Of a stretch of DNA of 12,972 nt, positions 1 to 6,182 are shown piece by piece. The notes below the pieces were generated by a model. That model worked only from the letters and a program-made list of their open reading frames with translations. It ran no database searches and had not been told where the DNA came from. The position numbers and the translations under genes were made by a program. The stretch is taken from contig JBARNX010000063.1 of assembly GCA_049641805.1 (NCBI GenBank), positions 1 to 12,972 of the forward strand. The letters are read 5' to 3'. This DNA is from UBA5738 sp049641805. GTDB lineage: Bacteria; Patescibacteriota; Minisyncoccia; Minisyncoccales; UBA5738. The first letter of the stretch is position 1; every line of letters starts with the position of its first letter.

Positions 1-22
1 CGCCCTGTCAATTTCAACGAAT

Positions 23-178
23 GTAACTACTCACTGGGATTTGCATTTTAAGGGTCTATCCCCTGTGTACTCGCAGGGGTTAGACCCTTGTAAAGAATTA
101 CGAATGCAAAATTGAAGGGTCTAACCCTCGCATTAACGAGGGATAGACCCTTCAATTTTAAACCCAGTGAGTGGTTAC
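23..178. repeat. Nested palindromic REP/MITE-like element
   Basis: Outer imperfect terminal inverted repeats, GTAACTACTCACTGGG at 23-38 and its near reverse complement at 163-178, enclose two hairpins. Hairpin 1 pairs 50-65 with 74-89 (16 bp, one T-T mismatch, 8-nt loop). Hairpin 2 pairs 108-130 with 137-159 (23 bp, one A-A mismatch, 6-nt loop). The 11-mer GGGTCTAWCCC occurs four times in alternating orientation at 52-62, 77-87, 117-127 and 140-150. No protein is encoded and no target-site duplication is evident. Twin inverted hairpins with single mismatches resemble REP/BIME units or non-autonomous elements mobilised by IS200/IS605-like or RAYT transposases; that assignment is inference. It could also act as a bidirectional terminator for a gene upstream of the window. 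Confidence 0.7.
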
Positions 179-189
179 CGTTCAGTTGT

Positions 190-218
190 TTGACAAAAAA
201 TGAAATGGGATATATAAT
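190..218 (+). promoter_or_regulatory. Sigma70 promoter of the sigma-r4/winged-helix gene
   Basis: TTGACA at 190-195 and TATAAT at 213-218 are separated by exactly 17 bp, a perfect match to the consensus housekeeping promoter. The predicted start of transcription is near 225. That leaves about 45 nt before ATG 270 but only about 12 nt before the alternative TTG 237, which favours the ATG. Confidence 0.85.
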
Positions 219-269
219 AATCAATGGTATCAAAATTTGCGCTGGATTAACATTAACGATGCCGTTATC

Positions 270-1319
270 ATGGCCAATATCAATTATCAACAGATTTGCG
301 GGGAATTGCTGTCTTTGCTTCCTTCAAAACAGCGCGAGGTTATCGAGCGTCGTTTCGGTTTAAAAACCGGCAAGCGCGAAACTTTGGAAGCGATCGGCAA
401 GAGCCATTCGATTTGCCGCGAACGGGTGCGCCAGATCGAAAAGGCGGGCCTGGCCAAAATGAAAAAGAAGATTTCCGAATACAAAGAAATTTCCAAATTG
501 TTCGCCAAACATTTAAAGAACCTCGGCGGAGTTTGCGAAGAAAATGTTTTATTGCGGGAATTGGGCGGCTCGCCTTCGCACAAGGCTTCGGCGGAGCAAA
601 GCGATGACTTCAAGGCGCACGCATATTTTCTTCTAACGCTTTTCGGAGATTTCATCCGGGTGAGCGAAACCGACGATTTTAATTGTTTTTGGGCGGTTGA
701 TTCGGAGTCGGTTCGGATCGCCAAAGATTTTGAGGCGGCGGCGGTTGCGTTATTGGAAGAAAAAAAACAACTGGTTTCGAGCCGCGAATTGGCCGCGCCA
801 AAAGGATTGAAAAAGGCGGTGGGCGAATCGTATCTGGGTATTTCCAAAAAAATCCAAAGAAACAAGGAGGGCCTTTACGGATTGCGCGAATGGCCCGAAG
901 TGAATCCCAAAGGCATTAAAGACAGAATTTATCTTTTATTTAAAAAGAGCCGCAATCCGCTTCATTTCACCGATGTGTCCAAAAAGATCGACGGCAGTTT
1001 GGTGCAGACGGTTCACAACGAACTTATCCGCGACAAGCGGTTTATTTTGATCGGCCGGGGCATTTACGCTCTGCGCGAATGGGGCTATGTTGAGGGAGAT
1101 GTCAAAGATGTCATTTTAAACATTTTCAGCAGCGAAAACCGGCCCTTGACCAAAAATGAGATCCTCGATCGCGTGATGAAGCAAAGATTTATCAAAGAGA
1201 ACACGGTTTTGATGAATTTGAGCAACAAAAAATATTTTTTGCGCGACAAAGAAGGCAAATATTGGCGCGCCGCCGAAGGCGAGCCTCGCTTGCAGCGGGC
1301 AAATGTGCAGGAAGCGTAA
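270..1319 (+). CDS. Sigma-70 region 4-like / tandem winged-helix DNA-binding protein
   Basis: 349 aa. Residues about 15-67 match sigma-70 region 4, the helix-turn-helix that reads the -35 box: 'LPSKQREVIERRFGL' is followed by 'ETLEAIGKSHSICRERVRQIE', which lines up with the C-terminal helices of RpoD. After a linker, about residues 150-335 contain what look like three successive winged-helix units of HARE-HTH (RpoE-delta-like) type. The first two end in near-identical wings, GLYGLREW (201-208) and GIYALREW (264-271), and the third ends in GKYWRA (329-334). Sigma regions 1-3 are absent, so it cannot by itself recognise a -10 element and is unlikely to be a stand-alone sigma factor. A transcription regulator or RNA polymerase-associated factor is more likely. 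ATG 270 is chosen over an upstream TTG (237) that would leave almost no leader. No clear Shine-Dalgarno is visible. It is transcribed alone from a strong promoter. Confidence 0.8.
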   Translation: MANINYQQICGELLSLLPSKQREVIERRFGLKTGKRETLEAIGKSHSICRERVRQIEKAGLAKMKKKISEYKEISKLFAKHLKNLGGVCEENVLLRELGGSPSHKASAEQSDDFKAHAYFLLTLFGDFIRVSETDDFNCFWAVDSESVRIAKDFEAAAVALLEEKKQLVSSRELAAPKGLKKAVGESYLGISKKIQRNKEGLYGLREWPEVNPKGIKDRIYLLFKKSRNPLHFTDVSKKIDGSLVQTVHNELIRDKRFILIGRGIYALREWGYVEGDVKDVILNIFSSENRPLTKNEILDRVMKQRFIKENTVLMNLSNKKYFLRDKEGKYWRAAEGEPRLQRANVQEA

Positions 1320-1321
1320 TC

Positions 1322-1350
1322 TTCCAATTAAAATTTTCTCGGGTTATAAT
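1322..1350 (+). promoter_or_regulatory. Possible promoter for the membrane-protein gene
   Basis: A perfect TATAAT lies at 1345-1350, just after the stop codon of the upstream gene. The best -35 at 17 bp spacing is TTCCAA (1322-1327), which matches only 3 of 6 consensus bases. If real, the transcript would run through the AT-rich palindrome before reaching the coding region. Confidence 0.35.
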
Positions 1351-1378
1351 TAGAGCGTGGGAAGGCGCTTGTTTTTGC

Positions 1379-1499
1379 TTAATGTAAAATTGAAAAATCA
1401 AAATGAAAAATGACAATGTAAAATTACAAATTGTCCAAACACCGACATTTTAACATTTTCAATTGTCATTTTGATTTTTGATTTTTACATTTTTAATTA
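1379..1499. repeat. AT-rich imperfect palindrome, dispersed repeat copy 1
   Basis: About 120 bp, nearly all A/T, with arms that are imperfect reverse complements around a short GC-containing centre (near 1434-1448). The left arm 1381-1417 is identical over 37 nt to the reverse complement of 2956-2992, and similarity continues across the rest of the element. Copies 1 and 2 are therefore the same element in opposite orientation. The upstream TTG-initiated extension of the next reading frame (from 1471) lies inside this repeat and is probably not coding. Confidence 0.8.
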
Positions 1500-1503
1500 T
1501 TCT

Positions 1504-2820
1504 GTGTTCGAAGAATTTGAACAATTCATCGATCTTGCCTGGAGGATTGTTTTATACTGGTGGTGGCTGCCGGCGTTTTTTTGGCTGTCGAAAAAATTCG
1601 ATGATTATTGGAAATGGTGGCGCACCGAAATGTGGTTCGGCACGATTTGGAAGCCGGTGCTTTTGGAAATAAAAATTCCCAAACTCATTCCCAAGCCGAT
1701 TAAAGCCATGGAGGCGTTGTTCGTGGCATTGCACGGCGCGATCTTCAACGATCCTGATTGGTGGGAAAAATACGCGTCGGGCGAACCGCAAACCAGCTAT
1801 AAATTCGAGATCGCTTCCATCGACGGAAAAATCCATTTTTACATTCGCTGCCACGCCGATTACCGCGACGCGGTGGAAGCCGCGGTTTATTCGCAGTATC
1901 CGGAAGCCGAAATTGAAGCGGTGCCCGATTACACCAAACAAATTCCCATGGACATACCCAACAAAGATTGGGATCTTTTCGGTTGGGATTATTATACTCT
2001 TAAAGATCCGCAATTTCCGATTCCAACCTATGAACAATATGTCGAGCAGGGAGTTGAAGAGGAAGAGATCGTGGATCCGTTCACGGCGCTTATGGAGGGT
2101 ATGGCCAAGCTGAAAAAAGGCGAACAGATATGGATTCAGATACACGCCCGGCCGATGTATATTTCCCTTTCCGACGGCAAGGCGTTTGTTAAAAAAGGCG
2201 AACATATTCGCGATGTTCTGGCCAAACGGATCGACGAGAAAAAAGCCGATTTGCCGCCGCTCTGGAAAGAATTGGCGGATTTCATTATTGAAGGAGCCAA
2301 AGAAAAAGAGGAAAAACAGCAGGAGCTTTTTCCGGCGGAAATGCGCTTGACCGCGGGCGAACGGGAAACCATCGAGGCGGTGGAAAAAAAGATCGCCAAG
2401 CCGTTTTTCGGTTGTTATGTGCGCAATATCTATCTGGGCCGCCGCGATTCGTGGTTTCCGCCGAATTACCGGTTTTTATATAATTATTTCAACCATTTCA
2501 CCAGCCCTAATTTGAATTCGTTGTGGGTTTGGTCCAAAACTTTAACCCGGGTCAAGCTTTCGCCGATTCCATTCGTGAACGCAATCGCGCCGCGCCGCGC
2601 CTATGTCAAGAAGCGGCGGCTGTTGCGGGTTTACCGCGATCGTCTTAATTATTACAGTCCGTGGGGAGCCAAAGAAGGCGATTTGGGGGCCAAGATCGTG
2701 CTGAATGTTGAAGAAATGGCCACGCTTTTTCACTTCCCGTCGCAGATCGTGTCGCCCACGCCCGGTATTCAGCGCACCGAAGCCAAGGAGACCGTGGCGC
2801 CAAGCAATTTGCCAACCTAG
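1504..2820 (+). CDS. Membrane-anchored partner of a VirD4/TraG-type ATPase (conserved, unnamed)
   Basis: 438 aa from GTG 1504. The N-terminus has one very aromatic hydrophobic stretch (about residues 8-28, with 'LYWWWLPAFFWL'), a likely membrane anchor, followed by a soluble region. The segment 'LLEIKIPKLIPKPIKAMEALFVALHG' and the later 'EEMATLFHFP' and C-terminal 'APSNLP' resemble, from memory, the N-terminal non-ATPase half of CPR/archaeal conjugation-type ATPases, where a P-loop domain follows directly. Here the next gene supplies exactly that P-loop domain. No catalytic motif is seen in this protein itself. A role as membrane or assembly partner of the ATPase in DNA or protein transport is inference. 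The frame stays open back to TTG 1471, but those codons fall in a dispersed repeat. GTG 1504 is the first start after it and remains uncertain. The gene is flanked by inverted copies of that repeat. Confidence 0.65.
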   Translation: MFEEFEQFIDLAWRIVLYWWWLPAFFWLSKKFDDYWKWWRTEMWFGTIWKPVLLEIKIPKLIPKPIKAMEALFVALHGAIFNDPDWWEKYASGEPQTSYKFEIASIDGKIHFYIRCHADYRDAVEAAVYSQYPEAEIEAVPDYTKQIPMDIPNKDWDLFGWDYYTLKDPQFPIPTYEQYVEQGVEEEEIVDPFTALMEGMAKLKKGEQIWIQIHARPMYISLSDGKAFVKKGEHIRDVLAKRIDEKKADLPPLWKELADFIIEGAKEKEEKQQELFPAEMRLTAGERETIEAVEKKIAKPFFGCYVRNIYLGRRDSWFPPNYRFLYNYFNHFTSPNLNSLWVWSKTLTRVKLSPIPFVNAIAPRRAYVKKRRLLRVYRDRLNYYSPWGAKEGDLGAKIVLNVEEMATLFHFPSQIVSPTPGIQRTEAKETVAPSNLPT

Positions 2821-2847
2821 GCCGCGCGGCAATATTCAAGTTTGCGG

Positions 2848-2874
2848 TTCTCCCGTGTTGAGCGGGAGAATTTT
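2848..2874 (+). terminator. Rho-independent terminator after the membrane-protein gene
   Basis: TTCTCCCG (2848-2855) pairs perfectly with CGGGAGAA (2863-2870) across a 7-nt loop, followed by TTTT. The T-tract is short, so termination may be partial. It sits 28 bp after the stop codon. Confidence 0.7.
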
Positions 2875-2876
2875 AA

Positions 2877-2998
2877 CTAAAAATGTAAATATCAAAGATT
2901 AAAATGACAGATTAAAAATGTAAAATGTCGGGATTCCAACATTTTATAATTTTAAATTGTCATTTTTCATTTTGATTTTTCAATTTTACATTTTTAAG
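2877..2998. repeat. AT-rich imperfect palindrome, dispersed repeat copy 2
   Basis: This is the inverted copy of the element at 1379-1499: 2956-2992 is the exact reverse complement of 1381-1417 (37 nt). Similarity extends over the rest, including a GTCGGG/CCGAC-type centre near 2926. It is itself an imperfect palindrome and lies between the terminator and the promoter of the ATPase gene. Confidence 0.8.
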
Positions 2999-2999
2999 G

Positions 3000-3029
3000 T
3001 TGGTCAAATTTCGCCAAAAAAGGTATTAT
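3000..3029 (+). promoter_or_regulatory. Candidate promoter of the VirD4/TraG-type ATPase gene
   Basis: TTGGTC (3000-3005) and TATTAT (3024-3029), 18 bp apart, resemble -35 and -10 boxes. Their position just after the repeat and about 37 bp before ATG 3066 suggests that the open frame between 3000 and 3065 is leader, not protein. Confidence 0.5.
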
Positions 3030-3065
3030 ATAGCAATAAGACAAAGAAGTAATCCCGCATTCGTT

Positions 3066-4841
3066 ATGGCTCAAAAAGAAAAGATAATTTATATTGGCGA
3101 AGTTTCCTGGCGCAACCAGAGAACCAAATTCGGCATTAAAACCGACGATCGCCGCCGGCATATGTATTTGGTGGGGAAGACCGGTATGGGCAAATCCAAC
3201 CTTCTTGAAAATATGGCCATCCAGGATATTCAGGCCGGCAACGGCATCGCGTTTATCGATCCGCACGGCGAAGCCGCGGAAAAACTTTTAGACTATATTC
3301 CTTCCCACCGGGTCAACGATGTGATTTATTTCAATCCGGGAGATGTGGCTTTTCCCACGGCATTCAATGTGATGGAAATCACCAATCCCGAGCATCGAAA
3401 CTTGATTGCCGCGGGGTTGATGGCGGTGTTTAAAAAGATATGGCCCGATGTATGGTCGGCGCGGATGGAATATATCTTAAACAACACGATTCTTGCGCTT
3501 TTGGAATATCCGAATTCAACTTTGCTGGGAATCAATCGCATGTTTTCCGATACGGAATTCCGCGCCAAGGTGGTGGAAAAAGTTACCGATCCGATCATTA
3601 AGGCGTTTTGGATGAACGAATACGCCAAGTACAACCAGAAATACGAACAGGAATCAACCGCGGCCATCCAGAATAAGATCGGCCAGTTTATCGCCAATCC
3701 GTTGATGCGCAATATCATCGGCCAGGTAAAATCTTCCATTGACATACGCAAGATAATGGATGAAAAAAAGATACTGATAGTAAATATCTCCAAAGGAATG
3801 GTGGGCGAGGACGCGTCGCGGCTTTTCGGCGCGATGGTGATTACCAAGCTTCAGCTGGCGGCGATGTCGCGCCAGAACATTTCCGAAGAGCAAAGAACCG
3901 ATTTCTACTGCTATGTCGACGAGTTCCAGAATTTCGCCACGGATTCGTTTGTCAACATTCTTTCGGAAGCGCGCAAGTACCGCCTGTCGCTGATTCTGGC
4001 CAACCAGTATCTGGGCCAGCTGGAAGAAATGAGTGCCAACGGCAAAAGTTCGCGGGTCAAGGACGCGGTTTTCGGCAATGTGGGCACGATTATTACATTC
4101 CGGGTGGGTGCCGAGGACGCAGAGTTTCTGGAGCCGGAATTCACGCCCGAGATTACCATCGAGGATTTCGTGAATCTCGGCAAATATCATATTTATTTGA
4201 AATTGATGATCGACGGCATTACCAGCGCGCCGTTTTCGGCGACCACTTTGCCGCCGATGGAGAGAAGCGCGGTTTCGGAAAAAGAGAAAATCATCCGCGC
4301 TTCCCGCGAACGCTACAGCGTGTCGCGCGAAGTGATTGAGGAGAAGATCGCCAAATGGAGCGGTGAAATGAACGAAGCGGCGGCCAAGACTCCGGGAATG
4401 CCCGCGGACGGACAGGGCCAAACCAAGATGCACGAGATAACCTGTTCGATGTGCGGCAAGAAAACCAAAGTGATATTCGAACCCGAACCGGGCCGGAAGG
4501 TTTATTGCAAGCCATGTTTAAAAAAACTGCAGAACGGCGATACCCGCGGCAACGGCGATATGGCTGCCAAAACCGATAGTTACGCGCAAAAAACGGGGAA
4601 TAACGGCGGTGATCGATGGCAACATAAAAGCGCGCCGGAAACATCCGCGTCCGCGCCAATATCCGCGCCGCCAAGAATATCGTTGTCGGATCTGGCGCGC
4701 GCGAATCCGGTGCGTTTCGCCGGCCAGAAAAATGACTCGTTTGGCCATTGGCCAAAAAAAGAGGTGCGGATGGATGAGCTTAAAAAGGCGCTTAACGAAG
4801 CCTTGGGTACCGCGGCGGATAACGAGAAACCTGAAAAATAA
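3066..4841 (+). CDS. VirD4/TraG-type coupling ATPase with C-terminal zinc ribbon
   Basis: 591 aa. An FtsK/HerA/VirD4-class P-loop ATPase: Walker A GKTGMGKS at 37-44, just after 'FGIKTDDRRRHMYLV', a conserved 'FIDPHG' after it, and Walker B 'YCYVDEFQNF' with D285-E286. In type IV secretion and conjugation such proteins couple DNA or protein substrates to the membrane channel. No transmembrane segment is seen here; the preceding gene probably supplies the membrane part. The C-terminus carries a zinc ribbon C460-x2-C463-x17-C481-x2-C484 ('TCSMCGKKTKV' and 'VYCKPCLKKL'), then an Ala/Pro-rich linker and a short helical tail ('MDELKKALNEAL'). ATG 3066 is preferred because known relatives begin close to 'IIYIGE..WRN' and the upstream codons overlap a candidate promoter. 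Whether it serves conjugation, a mobile element or another transport process cannot be decided from this window; no relaxase or pilus gene is present. Confidence 0.82.
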   Translation: MAQKEKIIYIGEVSWRNQRTKFGIKTDDRRRHMYLVGKTGMGKSNLLENMAIQDIQAGNGIAFIDPHGEAAEKLLDYIPSHRVNDVIYFNPGDVAFPTAFNVMEITNPEHRNLIAAGLMAVFKKIWPDVWSARMEYILNNTILALLEYPNSTLLGINRMFSDTEFRAKVVEKVTDPIIKAFWMNEYAKYNQKYEQESTAAIQNKIGQFIANPLMRNIIGQVKSSIDIRKIMDEKKILIVNISKGMVGEDASRLFGAMVITKLQLAAMSRQNISEEQRTDFYCYVDEFQNFATDSFVNILSEARKYRLSLILANQYLGQLEEMSANGKSSRVKDAVFGNVGTIITFRVGAEDAEFLEPEFTPEITIEDFVNLGKYHIYLKLMIDGITSAPFSATTLPPMERSAVSEKEKIIRASRERYSVSREVIEEKIAKWSGEMNEAAAKTPGMPADGQGQTKMHEITCSMCGKKTKVIFEPEPGRKVYCKPCLKKLQNGDTRGNGDMAAKTDSYAQKTGNNGGDRWQHKSAPETSASAPISAPPRISLSDLARANPVRFAGQKNDSFGHWPKKEVRMDELKKALNEALGTAADNEKPEK

Positions 4842-4855
4842 ATTCAATATCAAAT

Positions 4856-4976
4856 ATCGAAATTCGAAACAATATCGAATATCGGAATTAAAAAATTCAA
4901 AACAAAAATTCACGATTTTGTTTTGAAAATTAAAATTTTGAAAATTCGGATTTGTTTCGAAATTCGTGCTTTAAGA
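4856..4976. repeat. AT-rich imperfect palindrome upstream of pgk
   Basis: The outer arms CGAAATTCGAAAC (4858-4870) and GTTTCGAAATTCG (4954-4966) pair with one mismatch. The core is a perfect 12-bp stem, TTCAAAACAAAA (4896-4907) with TTTTGTTTTGAA (4916-4927). Its sequence differs from the 1379/2877 repeat, so it is a separate element type. It may terminate the ATPase transcript in either direction. The frame upstream of pgk stays open into it, but those codons are not credible protein. Confidence 0.65.
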
Positions 4977-4985
4977 TTTTTTAAT

Positions 4986-6176
4986 ATGAAGTTTTTAAAT
5001 GACGGTGATTTCAAAAACAAAAGAGTATTGGTGAGGTGCGATTTTAATGTTGCGATCGGCGATGATGGTGAAATCAGCGATGATTTCCGGATTGTCAAAA
5101 CCTTGCCTACGATAAAATTTTTGGCCAAAAAGGGCGCGGTCACGGTTTTGATGAGCCATTTGGAGAACGGAGGCAAACCGGTCAGTTTGCGGATCGCGGC
5201 CAAGCGCTTGGAAAAATTGCTTTCGCTGCCGATAAAATTTTTGGATGATTGCGTGGGCGGAAAAATCGATAAAGAAATCAAATCCGCCAAGCCCGGGAAA
5301 ATCATAATGCTTGAAAATCTGCGGTTTCACGAACAAGAAAAGTCCAATGATGACGCTTTCGCCCGCCAGCTTGCCAAAATGGGGGATTGCTATGTCAATG
5401 AAGCGTTTTCCTGTTCACATCGGGAACACGCGTCGATCACGGGCGTTCCCAAATATATGCTTTCCTATGCCGGATTGCTTTTCGAGGATGAAATCAATAA
5501 GCTTTCCCGAATATTGAAGGAACCGGCCCGGCCTTTCGTGGTTATTATCGGCGGTGCCAAAATTGAAACAAAAAGCAAGGTAATCGCCAACATATTGAAG
5601 GTTGCGGATCATGTTTTAATCGGTTCAAAGATCGGCGAGAAGATATTGGCGCAGAAACGGCAGTTGATGGGCCGGGAAAACGGTCCGGACGACCCGGCTA
5701 TCGACGCGATCAACTTGACCAGTCCTAAAATCCATCTTCCGATAGACGGTATTCTGGCTTTGAAAGGCGCCGTCGAAGGATATTCAAGAACCGCGGCGAT
5801 CGGAACAATGCGCGGCGAAGAAGAAATCTACGATATCGGCCCGGAAACAGTAAAAATTTTTTCCGAAATAATCAAAGACGCCAAAACGGTTTTTTTCAAC
5901 GGTCCGGTGGGTTTGTCCGAGCGTCCGGCCTTTGCCGCGGGCACAAAAGCGGTACTTGAAGCGATTGCCCAGGCGCATAACGCTTATCGGGTGGCCGGCG
6001 GGGGAGAAACATTGGAAGCGATTCATAAATATAAGGCGGAAAAGAATTTCGAATTTTTGTCCACCGGAGGCGGTGCGATGCTGGAATATCTGGCGGGCGG
6101 CCGGTTGCCGGGAATTGCCGCTTTGGAAAACGCGCCCGACATTCAAAGCGAATCGGTAACGGCCATGAATAAATAA
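4986..6176 (+). CDS. pgk: Phosphoglycerate kinase
   Basis: 396 aa, normal length for the family. Cytosolic glycolytic enzyme converting 1,3-bisphosphoglycerate and ADP to 3-phosphoglycerate and ATP. N-terminal substrate-domain motifs are clear: 'RVLVRCDFNV' (13-22), 'LENLRFH', and 'VNEAFSCSHREHASI' in place of the usual VNDAFGTAHRAHAS. The hinge and C-terminal nucleotide-binding domain show 'IGGAKIETKSKV' (GGAK at 189-192), 'FFNGPVGLSE' and 'AGGGET' (337-342), followed by 'LSTGGGAMLEYLAGGRLPGIAAL'. The start at ATG 4986 gives the standard N-terminus; an upstream in-frame TTG at 4923 lies in the palindromic spacer. It heads a tight cluster with the DHH gene 6 bp downstream. No convincing promoter was found within the AT-rich spacer. 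Confidence 0.96.
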   Translation: MKFLNDGDFKNKRVLVRCDFNVAIGDDGEISDDFRIVKTLPTIKFLAKKGAVTVLMSHLENGGKPVSLRIAAKRLEKLLSLPIKFLDDCVGGKIDKEIKSAKPGKIIMLENLRFHEQEKSNDDAFARQLAKMGDCYVNEAFSCSHREHASITGVPKYMLSYAGLLFEDEINKLSRILKEPARPFVVIIGGAKIETKSKVIANILKVADHVLIGSKIGEKILAQKRQLMGRENGPDDPAIDAINLTSPKIHLPIDGILALKGAVEGYSRTAAIGTMRGEEEIYDIGPETVKIFSEIIKDAKTVFFNGPVGLSERPAFAAGTKAVLEAIAQAHNAYRVAGGGETLEAIHKYKAEKNFEFLSTGGGAMLEYLAGGRLPGIAALENAPDIQSESVTAMNK

Positions 6177-6182
6177 TTCAAA

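Noticed and set aside
237..269. Longer N-terminus of the sigma-r4 protein from TTG 237
   Set aside because: It would leave only about 12 nt after the predicted transcription start, uses a rarer start codon and adds residues outside the region 4 fold.
1353..1375. Possible hairpin terminator (AGCG/CGCT then TGTTTTT) after the first gene
   Set aside because: The stem is only about 4 bp with an 8-nt loop; too weak to call.
1471..1503. N-terminal extension of the membrane protein from TTG 1471
   Set aside because: These codons lie mostly inside an AT-rich dispersed repeat that recurs at 2877-2998.
3000..3065. N-terminal extension of the coupling ATPase from TTG 3000
   Set aside because: It overlaps a candidate -35/-10 pair and precedes the usual family start; ATG 3066 fits better.
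3654..4433. 259-aa antisense frame opposite the coupling ATPase
   Set aside because: It is low-quality, His/Arg-rich shadow translation of a well-supported plus-strand gene.
4923..4985. N-terminal extension of phosphoglycerate kinase
   Set aside because: It translates the palindromic AT-rich spacer; family members start at the equivalent of ATG 4986.
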